Source: Acidobacteriota bacterium | Lineage (GTDB): Bacteria > Acidobacteriota > Terriglobia > Bryobacterales > Bryobacteraceae | DNA: 56,480 nucleotides | Assembly (NCBI GenBank): GCA_023436715.1 | Contig: JAEZIJ010000205.1 | Location: 1 to 56,480 of the forward strand | Direction of reading: 5' to 3' | Part shown: one piece after another, positions 17,622 through 25,495 of the stretch | Position numbering within the stretch: position 1 is the stretch's first letter | How the letters are laid out: every line of letters begins with the position of its first letter | Notes under the pieces: generated by a model | What the model saw: only the letters and a program-made list of their open reading frames with translations | Told to the model about the DNA's origin: nothing | Database searches by the model: none | Made by a program: the position numbers and the translations under genes

Positions 17622-19841
17622 ATGGCATCCGAACCCACAGCGGTCCCGGACGCACCCGCGACCGGGGACGCCAAGCTTTCCTCGCCAGACGAACTCTTCC
17701 GCCAGCTTGCCTCGAAGGTGCTTGATATCCGGCCTCGCGAGGATCTGCCCGCGCTTGAGAAGGCTTACCGCTACGCCGCGGAACAGCACAACAGGCAATT
17801 CCGGGACTCGGGTGAGCCCTACGTCGTCCACCCCCTCAATGTCGCTCTGATTCTAGCCGACATGAACATGGACCTCGTCTGTCTTCAGACGGGCCTCCTC
17901 CACGACGTTCTGGAGGATACGGGCGCCACCCTGGACGACCTCACGAAGAGATTCGGCGACGAGGTGGCCCGGAGCGTGGACGGCGTCACCAAGCTGAGCA
18001 AGCTGAAGTTCTACGATCGCGAGGAGCGCCAGGCGGAGAGTGTCCGCAAGATGCTGCTTGCCATGGTGGACGACGTCCGCGTGGTCATCGTGAAGCTTGC
18101 GGACCGGCTCCACAATATGCGGACCCTCGGCGTCCTCTCGCCCGAGAGGCAGCGGCGGGTTTCGCAGGAAACGCTCGACATTTACGCTCCCATCGCGCAC
18201 CGCCTCGGAATGGGCAAAATCCGCGGCGAGCTCGAAGACCTCGCATTCAGCTATCTCGAGCCTGAATCCTATGGCGAGATCATGGGCGCCATAGACTCCA
18301 AGCGGCGCGCCACGGCGGATTTCCTGAAGCAGATCAAGGACACGGTCGAAGTCGTTCTGCGGCGCGAAGGGATTCCCGCAAGAATCGACGGCCGGATCAA
18401 GCGCGCATACTCGATCCACCAGAAGATGAAGCGGCAGAAGATCGGCATCGAGCAGGTGTACGACGTCCTGGCGGTCCGCATTATTACGGACTGCATACGC
18501 AACTGCTACGCCGCTCTCGGGGTGATTCACAACGAGTGGCGTCCGATTCCGGGCCGCATCAAGGATTTCATTGCCATTCCCCGGCCGAACCTGTACCAGT
18601 CCCTCCACACCTCGGTCATGGGGCCGGGCGGGCAGCCCTTCGAGGTGCAGATCCGGACCGAGGAGATGCACCGCATCGCCGAGCAGGGCATCGCAGCCCA
18701 TTGGAAGTACAAAGAGGGGCGCAAGGACGGGCACGAAGACCAGCGGATCGCCTGGCTCCGGCAACTCCTGGAGTGGATTCAGGAAACGCGCGACCCCGGC
18801 GAGTTCATGTCCACACTCAAAGTGGACCTGTACCGCGACGAGGTGTATACCTTCACCCCGCGCGGCAAGGTGATCGTGCTCCCCCGCGAGGCTACCCCGA
18901 TCGACTTCGCCTATGCCATCCACACCGCCGTCGGCCACGGCTGCGTGGGCGCCAAGGTGAATGGCCGGATCGTGCCGCTGAAGTACGCATTGCGCAATGG
19001 GGACGTCGTCGAGATTATGACCCAGCCCGGGCACATGCCGTCGAAGGACTGGCTGGCCCTGGTGAGGACGCCGCGCGCCCGGAACAAGATCAAGGCCGTC
19101 ATCAACGCGACCGAGCGGGCGAAGGCGATCGAGATCGGGCAGAAGTATCTGGAGAAGGAGGCCCGCCGGATCGGCATCGCGCTGTCCAGGATTACGAGGG
19201 CGGACCTGGAGCGGGTGGCGTCGGAGTACGGATTCGCGAAGGTGGAGGACCTGCACGCCGCGCTCGGCTACGGCAAGTTCTCGCCGCGCAAAATCCTCCA
19301 GAAGCTCTCACCGGATGCCGGGGAGATCGAGGCCGAGCCCGCGCCCAAGCCTCAGGCGCCGGCTGCGGCTCCCGCGGCGCCGGCGGGCGCCGAACCGGGC
19401 GACCTCGTCATTCGCGTGAAGGGGATGGACGATCTTCTCGTCTATCGCGCGAAGTGCTGCAACCCGATCCGGGGCGAAGCCATAGTGGGCTACGTGACGC
19501 GAGGCAAGGGGGTCGCCGTCCATTCCACGAACTGCTCCAACGTTCAGAATCTGATGTATGAGGTTGAGCGCAGGATCGATGTCGAGTGGGCGCGCAGCGC
19601 CAGCGAGCCGTTCCCGGTGAAATTTGTCGTCTACACAAACGACCGTCCCGGAATGTTGAGCGAGCTCACCGCCGTGCTCTTTCACGAGAACAGCAACATC
19701 CGCAGCCTGGAGGCAAGAAGCACCGAGCGCGAGGGCGCCGTTGTAGAGATGACGATCGAGGTGCGGGACAAGAAACAGCTTGAGCGCATTGTCTCCGCCA
19801 TGCGGCGCATCCCCGGCATCCGCGATATCGAACGACTTTGA
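17622..19841 (+). CDS. rel: Bifunctional (p)ppGpp synthetase/hydrolase Rel
   Basis: 739 aa. Domains: HD hydrolase (about 50-200) with VVHP, LLHDVLEDT (His94-Asp95) and KLADRLHNMRTL, all intact. Synthetase (about 240-350) with DFIAIPRPNLYQSLHTS and EVQIRTEEMHRIAEQGIAAHWKYK. Then TGS (about 390-450, VYTFTPRGKVIVLP), a helical/zinc-finger region with CCNPIRGEAIVGYVTRGKG, and a C-terminal ACT domain (about 665-739). Both activities look functional. The start ATG has no SD but sits just behind a hairpin and T9 tract. Confidence 0.95.
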   Translation: MASEPTAVPDAPATGDAKLSSPDELFRQLASKVLDIRPREDLPALEKAYRYAAEQHNRQFRDSGEPYVVHPLNVALILADMNMDLVCLQTGLLHDVLEDTGATLDDLTKRFGDEVARSVDGVTKLSKLKFYDREERQAESVRKMLLAMVDDVRVVIVKLADRLHNMRTLGVLSPERQRRVSQETLDIYAPIAHRLGMGKIRGELEDLAFSYLEPESYGEIMGAIDSKRRATADFLKQIKDTVEVVLRREGIPARIDGRIKRAYSIHQKMKRQKIGIEQVYDVLAVRIITDCIRNCYAALGVIHNEWRPIPGRIKDFIAIPRPNLYQSLHTSVMGPGGQPFEVQIRTEEMHRIAEQGIAAHWKYKEGRKDGHEDQRIAWLRQLLEWIQETRDPGEFMSTLKVDLYRDEVYTFTPRGKVIVLPREATPIDFAYAIHTAVGHGCVGAKVNGRIVPLKYALRNGDVVEIMTQPGHMPSKDWLALVRTPRARNKIKAVINATERAKAIEIGQKYLEKEARRIGIALSRITRADLERVASEYGFAKVEDLHAALGYGKFSPRKILQKLSPDAGEIEAEPAPKPQAPAAAPAAPAGAEPGDLVIRVKGMDDLLVYRAKCCNPIRGEAIVGYVTRGKGVAVHSTNCSNVQNLMYEVERRIDVEWARSASEPFPVKFVVYTNDRPGMLSELTAVLFHENSNIRSLEARSTEREGAVVEMTIEVRDKKQLERIVSAMRRIPGIRDIERL

Positions 19842-19843
19842 AA

Positions 19844-20221
19844 ATGTCCGAATTTCAATTGAATCCCAAATCGCTCGAGCCCGAGCACATCGCCATCGCC
19901 AAGTCCAAGGGCATCAAGATCGACTGGCGCGACGGGCATCATAGCGAGTATGACCTCAAGTACCTTCGCAACAACTGCCCCTGCGCTTCGTGTTCGGGAA
20001 CGCATGGCACGCCTTCGCTCAAACAGCAGGAGGCCGACCCGTTCCGGTTGTACAAGCCCGCTCCAAAGATCGACGCGGTGGAGCCGGTCGGGAACTACGC
20101 CGTTCGCCTGGTCTGGAACGACGGCCACTCGACGGGGATCTACTCCTACGAGCACCTGCGGCTTATCTGCCCGTGCGAGGAGTGCCGCAGGTATTTCTCA
20201 GCGGTGACTGCCCAGAAATAA
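19844..20221 (+). CDS. DUF971 / GBBH-like N-terminal domain protein
   Basis: 125 aa from the ATG at 19844, two bases after the rel stop. It contains two conserved Cys clusters, CPCASCSGTHG and CPCEECRRYF, within the WRDGHHSEYDLKYLRNNC / WNDGHSTGIYSYEHLRLIC duplicate pattern of DUF971. This domain is found alone or fused to gamma-butyrobetaine hydroxylases and Mrp-type ATPases, and metal or Fe-S binding is suspected for it. Probably co-transcribed with rel. Confidence 0.88.
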   Translation: MSEFQLNPKSLEPEHIAIAKSKGIKIDWRDGHHSEYDLKYLRNNCPCASCSGTHGTPSLKQQEADPFRLYKPAPKIDAVEPVGNYAVRLVWNDGHSTGIYSYEHLRLICPCEECRRYFSAVTAQK

Positions 20222-20223
20222 AA

Positions 20224-20251
20224 AACGCCCGCGGTCCGGACCGCGGGCGTT
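20224..20251 (-). terminator. Strong intrinsic terminator between convergent genes
   Basis: A 28-bp perfect palindrome (half-site AACGCCCGCGGTCC) lies between the DUF971 stop and the TonB stop. Read on the minus strand it is followed by TTTTTATTT, which makes it a good Rho-independent terminator for the TonB gene. On the plus strand the following T run is poor. Confidence 0.8.
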
Positions 20252-20272
20252 ATCCAACTCTTCGTCTTGGCC

Positions 20273-21301
20273 TTACAGAAGCCGGAAGTTCACTTCTACG
20301 GTCGCGATTACGGCGACCGCACGGCCATCTTTCATAGCCGGCTTGAAGCGCCACTTCTGCACCGCTTCGATAGCCTTCTCATCAAGGCCGAGGCCCAGGG
20401 GCCTGATGACCTTGAAATTCCTCGGTGAGCCCGCCTCGTCCACCACGATCGATAGAACCACCGTGCCCTGGAATTTTGCCTTGCGGGCCTCTTCGGAATA
20501 CTCAGGCTCGATCTTGTAAATCGCTATCGGAGCGGAAACGCCGCCGCCGACCTTGTACAGGCCGCCGCCGATGTTGCCGCCCTCGCCGGGCCCGAACCCC
20601 GGTCCGCGGCCCGGACCGATACCGCCGCCGGAACCCGAACCGATGCCGCCACCCGAGCCTGTGCCGTTGGAAGGCGGGCCGACCTTAGCAAGTGGATCGC
20701 CCCAGACGGGCATATTGACATTCGGAAGCTTAGCGTCCGCCTGCATGACCAAGGTCGGTTCCATCATGAGCTTGGCCTGCGGATTCGGAATTACCGCCGC
20801 GGGAGGCGTGAATTGCCGCGCCGCCGGCCTGGGCGCCCGGCCCTTGCTTGCCGGCAGCAGTGAACGGTCGCCGCCGCCGCCGCCGCCCTGCATCTTGTTT
20901 TCCTTCGGTTGGATGTCAGGTACGAAAGGCGTCACATCCGGCGGAGCTACCAGCGCCACGGTGGTCTTGACGGCCTGTTGCACGGTCTTGCTGCTGGCAA
21001 CTGTAAACAACAGGGTCACCACAGCCACGTGGATCAGCGTCGAAGACACACCAGCCTGCCTGCCGTAACCGTGTCCACCCCAGATGTCCTTGACGGCAAT
21101 GGGTTTCGACGTTACCTGAAGTGGAGGCAGTTTTGGCGGGTTGAAAAGCTCCTTCACGTTCCGCACGAAGGAGCGATACCAAGGCTCATCGGTTCCAGCG
21201 AGCAAGAGGCGGTTCAGATGGTCTTCCGCGCTGTTCACTGGCACATCCGGGGGGCCTTGGGAATTGGGCGGTTGTGAGGCTAACGGTTCCTGGTCTTGCA
21301 T
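20273..21301 (-). CDS. TonB-family energy transducer (second)
   Basis: 342 aa from the ATG at 21301 (MQDQEPLAS). Longer in-frame starts up to 21511 add a stretch without TonB features. A cytoplasmic N-terminus with FNPPKLPPLQVTSKPIAVKD is followed by a TM helix (STLIHVAVVTLLFTVAS, about 105-122), a Gly-rich linker with GGG/GSG repeats, and a C-terminal TonB domain (about 255-342) with YKIEPEYSEEARKAKFQGTV and VQKWRFKPAMKDG. It has no linked ExbBD, so it may use the set at 14.8-16.6 kb. Confidence 0.88.
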   Translation of the reverse strand: MQDQEPLASQPPNSQGPPDVPVNSAEDHLNRLLLAGTDEPWYRSFVRNVKELFNPPKLPPLQVTSKPIAVKDIWGGHGYGRQAGVSSTLIHVAVVTLLFTVASSKTVQQAVKTTVALVAPPDVTPFVPDIQPKENKMQGGGGGGDRSLLPASKGRAPRPAARQFTPPAAVIPNPQAKLMMEPTLVMQADAKLPNVNMPVWGDPLAKVGPPSNGTGSGGGIGSGSGGGIGPGRGPGFGPGEGGNIGGGLYKVGGGVSAPIAIYKIEPEYSEEARKAKFQGTVVLSIVVDEAGSPRNFKVIRPLGLGLDEKAIEAVQKWRFKPAMKDGRAVAVIATVEVNFRLL

Positions 21302-21527
21302 CGTAGTATCCGGGCGCTCGTTAACACCGCGACTAGGCAGGTTCAAGCGCCAGAGCTCTCTCCCGTCACAGTAGACGGCGTCATCAAGACCGCCGTTGCA
21401 GATTTCTGAATCTGCAACCGACAACTTTCTTACTGAGAGTGTAGCACATCCCGTCAATCGGACCCCTCCCTCCCAAGATACATATCCGCTGTCTACAGTA
21501 ATCGAAAGCAATCGGAGACGGAATGGT

Positions 21528-21533
21528 TATAAT
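21528..21533 (+). promoter_or_regulatory. Likely -10 box of the AlkD-like gene
   Basis: TATAAT at 21,528-21,533, 28 bp before the ATG at 21,562, in the AT-richer gap between the divergent TonB and AlkD-like genes. It would place the transcript start near 21,540 and argues against the longer in-frame start at 21,523. Confidence 0.45.
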
Positions 21534-21561
21534 CTGTTTAATCTGGCATAGGCGAAAACGA

Positions 21562-22302
21562 ATGCAAACGGATGAACGACCCCAAATGCTGACGGCCGAA
21601 ATCAGGGCATATTGCGCCGCACACGCCGACCCTTCGAAGATCCGCAAGTGGGAGCGCTACTTCTCCGAGGGATTCGACGCCTGGGGGTTACTAGACCAGA
21701 AAGACCCCTTGTGGAACGAGAAACAGGCGGAATGGCTGGAGAAATACCGCGGCCTCGGCTTGCGCGGCTTTCTGAAGACCGGGGAACTGCTTTTCGCCAG
21801 CGGAAAGTATGAGGAAGGCGCCCTGGCCATCCGGTTTCTCAAGCAGTTTCACGACGAGATCGACTCCCGCACGATCCCCGGCCTGTCGAAGTGGTTCAAG
21901 GCGGGTATCGGCAATTGGGCGCACACGGACGTCCTGTGCGGCGAGGTGATCGCGCCGTTGCTCCAGTGCGGCCGTGTCAGTCTTGACGCGCTCGCCTCCT
22001 GGCGCGAGTCGAAACTGAAGTACCAGCGCCGCGCCGTGCCGGTGGGAATGCTCGGCGTGTTGAAAAACGGGGGCGACGTCAAGCCCCTCCTCGAGTTCAT
22101 CCGGCCTTTGATGATGGACGGGGAGCGGGTGGTGCATCAGGGGCTCGGGTGGTTTCTGCGCGAAGCCTGGAAGAAGCACCCTGAGCCGGTGGAGGCGTTT
22201 CTGCTCGAATACAGGGACAGCGCTGCCCGCCTCATCTTCCAGTACGCAACTGAGAAGATGAAGCCCGCCGAACGGGTGCGATTCCGGCGCCAGAAGCGAT
22301 GA
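21562..22302 (+). CDS. AlkD-like DNA alkylation repair (HEAT-repeat glycosylase) protein
   Basis: 246 aa. All-alpha, with ALK/HEAT-like repeats, for example YFSEGFDAWGLLDQK, WFKAGIGNWAHTDVLCGEVI, and WRESKLKYQRRAVPVGMLG, where the W-x-x-S-x-x-x-W/Y-x-x-R-x-A-V pattern is typical of the DNA-alkylation-repair family. The RVVHQGLGWFLREAWKKHP segment also fits. AlkD excises N3/N7-alkylpurines without base flipping. It stands alone on its transcript. Confidence 0.82.
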   Translation: MQTDERPQMLTAEIRAYCAAHADPSKIRKWERYFSEGFDAWGLLDQKDPLWNEKQAEWLEKYRGLGLRGFLKTGELLFASGKYEEGALAIRFLKQFHDEIDSRTIPGLSKWFKAGIGNWAHTDVLCGEVIAPLLQCGRVSLDALASWRESKLKYQRRAVPVGMLGVLKNGGDVKPLLEFIRPLMMDGERVVHQGLGWFLREAWKKHPEPVEAFLLEYRDSAARLIFQYATEKMKPAERVRFRRQKR

Positions 22303-22339
22303 AAAAGCTTGACGCATGGTGCACGGGGTGATTTATGCT

Positions 22340-22375
22340 GGTAGCGGGACCGGGAGCGACCCCGATCCCGCTACC
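22340..22375. terminator. Hairpin between convergent AlkD-like gene and mini-ORF
   Basis: Perfect 10-bp stem, GGTAGCGGGA at 22,340-22,349 with TCCCGCTACC at 22,366-22,375, loop 16 nt. No T run on either side, so it is a weak terminator at best. It lies 38 bp after the AlkD-like stop and 4 bp after the minus-strand mini-ORF stop. Confidence 0.5.
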
Positions 22376-22378
22376 GGG

Positions 22379-22459
22379 CTACCGCCGCTTGTGAGCGACG
22401 ATCAGCACGGTGATCCGGCCGACGAAGGCCAGCCAGATCTTTACCAGCACGAGGATCAT
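22379..22459 (-). CDS. 26-aa hydrophobic mini-protein
   Basis: A short ORF of 26 codons: ATG at 22459, TAG at 22379. The sequence starts MILVLVKIWLAFVGRITVLI and ends in the basic tail VAHKRR, so it reads as one membrane segment with a positive end. The upstream minus strand carries AAAGGGGGA about 9 nt before the ATG, a strong SD. Two hairpins precede it and one follows. I do not recognise the peptide. It could be a membrane mini-protein, a leader peptide or a toxin-like peptide. Coding is inferred from SD, length-matched hairpin boundaries and composition. Confidence 0.45.
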   Translation of the reverse strand: MILVLVKIWLAFVGRITVLIVAHKRR

Positions 22460-22588
22460 CAGTGATGGTCCCCCTTTCCGCTTCGAAGTAGAAGGCCCGG
22501 GCCTAGTACCCCGGGCTTTCCCGTTTATGAAGCCCCCTAAAGGCTTCGTCGCGGGACTCCGCTCTTCTACTGCTGGGGCGGAAACTCC
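22460..22588 (-). promoter_or_regulatory. Structured intergenic segment upstream of the mini-ORF
   Basis: It holds two hairpins: GAAGCC/GGCTTC at 22,529-22,547 and GCCCGGG/CCCGGGC at 22,495-22,516 (with one bulge). Read on the minus strand both lie between the CCA-type gene stop (22,589) and the mini-ORF SD. The first may terminate the CCA-type gene. The second may be a leader structure of the mini-ORF. Confidence 0.4.
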
Positions 22589-23920
22589 CTATCCCCGTAC
22601 AATCGGCTGCCGCAAGGCCTTCTTCCCGCCTGTTTGAGGCGGTGCGGGTGGCGGCTCGGGAGCCTCCTCGGGCGCAGGCTTCTTGGGCCGCGCATTCAGC
22701 CTTTGCACGATGAGTTCTTCCTTCATTTTTTGGAACTTGGGAGTGCCTGGCTCCACTCCCTTGGCGCGCACCTCATCGTCTGTGACTTCCTGGGCCACCG
22801 GCAGGTACTTCTGGAGGTAGTTCCGAATGCGGTCCTGCACGATGCGCTGGGGGGAGCGCATCAGCAGGAAAAGGACTTGATCCCCAGGGGACTTGGACAA
22901 CGCCTGGTAAACCTGCGAAGGCCGGTTCAGCTTAGGGGACTTCAGTTCCTTTTCGAGTTTCCGCGCCCGAACCTCCAGCTTTTGCCAGAGATCGACGTCG
23001 GCCTTCTGCATTCCCGTGTTCTCTACCAGTCCGGCTTTTTCGCGCGGCGTCAGCTTCTCGGTCAGGAAATAGAGGACAATCCCCAGGTTCTCGAGTGGGA
23101 AGCGGACGCCGAAGGGGATTAACTGCTTAGCTTTCTGGAGCTTGGCCATGCCAGCGACATTCAGTTTGGCGCCGGTCAGTGCCGGGGAGAACAGGGGAAG
23201 GAGTTTCTCTTCCTCGAGTGCTTGCAAGATGTCGGGCGCCGCGGGATCGTTCGCTATGTGCCGCAATTCATTGAAAAGACGGCGCGGAGCTATCCGCTTC
23301 TCGAATTCCTCGGTCCGGACGTTGTCATACTGCATCCGGGTTTTCTCCTCGATCGCGAAACCCAGGCGGACGCGGAGCCGAAGCAATCGCAGAAGGCGGC
23401 CCGGGTCGTCGTAGAGGGCGTAGTTGTAGGCGGTCCGGAGTTCCTTCCGCTCCAGGTCGCCCAGACCGTTCGTCGGGTCGATGAGCAGCCCCCGGGACGC
23501 CCTGTTGAGCGATAGCGCGATGGCGTCAACCGTGAAGTCGCGCCGGGTCAGATCCTCATGGATGCTGGCAGGCGCGATGTGGGGCTTGGCCCCGGGCCTG
23601 GCGAAACGCTCGCTGCGCGCCATTGCGATTTCCGCCGTAACTCCGCCCGGGAAAAGGAGTTCAGCGCATTTTCGCGTGTCGTCTTCCTCCACGATTTCCG
23701 CGCCGGTCCTGGCAACTACGGCCCGGGCCACTTTCAACCCGTTCCCCTCGACGGTGAAATCGAGGTCCCTGATCGGGAATCCGCCGAGCATGTCACGCAT
23801 GGCACCGCCCGTCAGAAACAGACTCACGTTGGCTTCAGCCGCCACAGCCTGGACCTCCGTGATGACGCGGTTCTGGTCCGTGCTCAGGTGGCTCTCCAAC
23901 ATGAACATGTAGTCGCTCAT
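22589..23920 (-). CDS. CCA-adding enzyme / poly(A) polymerase family nucleotidyltransferase
   Basis: 443 aa. Class II nucleotidyltransferase head FLTGGAMRDMLGGFPIRDLDFTVEG (GG-x-x-R-D and the catalytic D-x-D in DLDF), then ARSERFARPG, HEDLTRRDFTVDAIALSLN, and DPGRLLRLLRLRVRLGFAIEEKT. These are the conserved tRNA nucleotidyltransferase/poly(A) polymerase motifs. There is no HD domain. The C-terminus is long, basic and Pro-rich. It adds or repairs the tRNA 3' CCA. Start ATG at 23920, 6 bp downstream of the XerC/D-like stop, so the two are an operon. Confidence 0.85.
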   Translation of the reverse strand: MSDYMFMLESHLSTDQNRVITEVQAVAAEANVSLFLTGGAMRDMLGGFPIRDLDFTVEGNGLKVARAVVARTGAEIVEEDDTRKCAELLFPGGVTAEIAMARSERFARPGAKPHIAPASIHEDLTRRDFTVDAIALSLNRASRGLLIDPTNGLGDLERKELRTAYNYALYDDPGRLLRLLRLRVRLGFAIEEKTRMQYDNVRTEEFEKRIAPRRLFNELRHIANDPAAPDILQALEEEKLLPLFSPALTGAKLNVAGMAKLQKAKQLIPFGVRFPLENLGIVLYFLTEKLTPREKAGLVENTGMQKADVDLWQKLEVRARKLEKELKSPKLNRPSQVYQALSKSPGDQVLFLLMRSPQRIVQDRIRNYLQKYLPVAQEVTDDEVRAKGVEPGTPKFQKMKEELIVQRLNARPKKPAPEEAPEPPPAPPQTGGKKALRQPIVRG

Positions 23921-23926
23921 AACTTT

Positions 23927-24826
23927 TTACGCCCGGGGGTGGTGTTCATCCAAGGTCTTCCGGAGCCGGGATCGCATCACATGCGTGTAAATCTGGGTGG
24001 TGGAGATATCGGCATGTCCCAGCATGGTTTGCACGCTGCGCAGGTCCGCCCCACCCTCGAGGAGATGGGTGGCGAAGCTATGGCGCACAACGTGAGGGGT
24101 GAGCCGGCGGAAAATCCCGACCTTCTTGCCGTACCCGACTATCAACTTCCAGAACGCCTGGCGGGTCATGCAAGTCCCGCGTGCAGTCACAAACAGATAG
24201 GGGCTGCTCCGGCCTTTCAGTAACGCTCGGCGGGAGCCGTCGCGGAACGCGCAAACGGCCGCTGAGGCTTCCTTGCCTACGGGCACCAGCCGCTGCTTGC
24301 CCCCTTTGCCCAACACCCGTACCGCCCCAACATCCTCCATGAAGTCCGATAATTGCAACTCACACAATTCGCTTACCCGAAGGCCGCTGGCATAAAGGAG
24401 GTGGAGCATTGCACGGTCGCGCGCGCCTGTGCGCCGGGCAGGATCCGGGGCCGTGAGCAAGTCGTTCACTTCTGTAGTAGTCAGGTATTTAGGTAGACTC
24501 TGCCATTGTCTGGGCAGCGCCAGGCAGGCGGTAGGATCGATGTGAAGTCTGCCCTCCCGAAGCAGGAACGCGGTGAAGTTCCGGAGGGTGGTGAGGTGCC
24601 TGGCAACGGAACGGCTTTCCAACCCGGCCTCGAACAGCGAGTCCAGGTACCGCCGCAGCGCGTCCGGCCCCGGAAAGTCATCGGGCGGTTCGGGCGGAAC
24701 CGAAGCGGCGAAACGGGCCAGATCGCGGCTGTATGCGTCCAGCGAATTGGCCGCAAGTCCTTTCTCGACGCGGCAGTAGTCCAGAAATGCTTGAATCCGG
24801 ACGGAGTATAGGGCCGCGCTCGGCAT
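23927..24826 (-). CDS. XerC/XerD-type tyrosine recombinase
   Basis: 299 aa, the size of XerD. N-terminal SAM-like core-binding domain (about 10-95) and catalytic domain with YASGLRVSELCEL (Arg), VLGKGGKQRLVPVG (Lys), HVVRHSFATHLLEGGADLR (H-x-x-R), LGHADISTTQIYTHV (His and nucleophile Tyr). It has the features of the chromosomal dimer-resolution recombinase, not of a phage integrase. Its ATG is only 13 bp from the left attachment repeat of the integrated element, so insertion replaced the upstream DNA of this gene. Confidence 0.88.
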   Translation of the reverse strand: MPSAALYSVRIQAFLDYCRVEKGLAANSLDAYSRDLARFAASVPPEPPDDFPGPDALRRYLDSLFEAGLESRSVARHLTTLRNFTAFLLREGRLHIDPTACLALPRQWQSLPKYLTTTEVNDLLTAPDPARRTGARDRAMLHLLYASGLRVSELCELQLSDFMEDVGAVRVLGKGGKQRLVPVGKEASAAVCAFRDGSRRALLKGRSSPYLFVTARGTCMTRQAFWKLIVGYGKKVGIFRRLTPHVVRHSFATHLLEGGADLRSVQTMLGHADISTTQIYTHVMRSRLRKTLDEHHPRA

Positions 24827-24839
24827 TGTGCCAATGATA

Positions 24840-24859
24840 CAATATCTGCGAAATTGTTT
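24840..24859 (+). repeat. attL
   Basis: CAATATCTGCGAAATTGTTT. The last 15 bases (24,845-24,859) are identical to 48,537-48,551, and the 20-bp match has one mismatch. The site is quasi-palindromic (ACAAT...ATTGT around CTGCG), as expected for a tyrosine recombinase core. Confidence 0.85.
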
Positions 24860-24925
24860 CCAAGGCCGCAGGTCAACAACTTGCGGACACTTCCACTGAA
24901 AATAAAAGGTTTGCGACTGCCGAAG

Positions 24926-25000
24926 TTGCGGGATTCGTGCGGGACGTTGGCGAATCTATGGCGAATAGTGCGGGCCATTTGCGGGATTGTGCGGGACGTA
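24926..25000 (+). promoter_or_regulatory. Candidate integrase arm-type sites, left
   Basis: Five direct copies of TGCGGGA(T/C) or a near match start at 24,927, 24,938, 24,969, 24,980 and 24,990, spaced 10-11 bp within groups. Two identical TGCGGGAT boxes, also 11 bp apart, lie at 48,445-48,463 beside attR. Clustered direct repeats on both sides of the core are the signature of arm-type integrase binding. Confidence 0.6.
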
Positions 25001-25167
25001 CCGGTGGTCCTGGGGATCATTTCCCCGAGTGCTGCCAGAGTTGCCGGCACTATGCCAAATACCAGGAGTGCCCCGGCGGACGCTACCAGAACAGCCCGCG
25101 CCAGGTGACTGGTGCCCGCTGTTCGGCGTGGGAAGCAAAGCCCGCGCCGGAGGCCGCCCATGTCTGA
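24958..25167 (+). CDS. Small Cys-rich protein, first of three related
   Basis: 69 aa from the ATG at 24958 (a GTG at 24937 is possible). The C-terminal part reads CCQSCRHYAKYQECPG then ARCSAWEAKP, a four-Cys pattern C-x2-C-xn-C-xn-C followed by W-x-x-K-P. The same pattern recurs in the genes at 25,488 and 25,664. Probably a zinc-binding mini-protein of the element. Its 5' end overlaps the arm-type repeats, so the N-terminus is uncertain. The stop overlaps the next ATG. Confidence 0.5.
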   Translation: MANSAGHLRDCAGRTGGPGDHFPECCQSCRHYAKYQECPGGRYQNSPRQVTGARCSAWEAKPAPEAAHV

Positions 25168-25495
25168 CTGGATCAGCACCCCGCTACCCGAGCAGGGAAA
25201 ACAGACCGTCATTCCCTGCCTCCCGGGTATGCGGATTGAGATTTGTTCGGCCGACGCCACATTCGGCATCATCTACCGCTACGCACCCGACCCGGAGAGC
25301 ACCCCGCTCGCTCCGTCCGGCTTTTTCCCGGTGGCGTTTCAGTACTGCGAGAACTGCGATTGCGGCCGCTTCCAAGCCAACGTAGATGCTGGATTGTGCG
25401 TGCGCTCCTCCGTGCACGTGCGGCGCCGTAACTGGTGCGACAAGTGGCGGCACGGCTGCTGCTGCGCGTGGACCCCGGAGTGCGCCCATGACTGA
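25160..25495 (+). CDS. Cys-rich element protein, unknown function
   Basis: 111 aa from the ATG at 25160, overlapping the previous gene by 8 bp and the next by 8 bp. The C-terminal half is rich in Cys: YCENCDCGRF, then LCVRSS, WCDKWRHGCCCAW and TPEC. These are likely metal ligands. No family recognised. The overlapping layout with neighbours on both sides supports real translation. Confidence 0.55.
   Translation: MSDWISTPLPEQGKQTVIPCLPGMRIEICSADATFGIIYRYAPDPESTPLAPSGFFPVAFQYCENCDCGRFQANVDAGLCVRSSVHVRRRNWCDKWRHGCCCAWTPECAHD

Noticed and set aside
17853..19256. 467-codon minus-strand frame opposite rel
   Set aside because: Antisense to the strongly conserved HD, synthetase and TGS domains. No recognisable domain.
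24926..25000. CRISPR-like array
   Set aside because: The repeats are 8 bp and spaced 10-11 bp or irregularly. They fit integrase arm sites, not a CRISPR.
24481..25272. 263-codon minus-strand frame spanning attL
   Set aside because: It overlaps the XerC/D gene in a different frame and crosses the integration junction. Its peptide has no domain.
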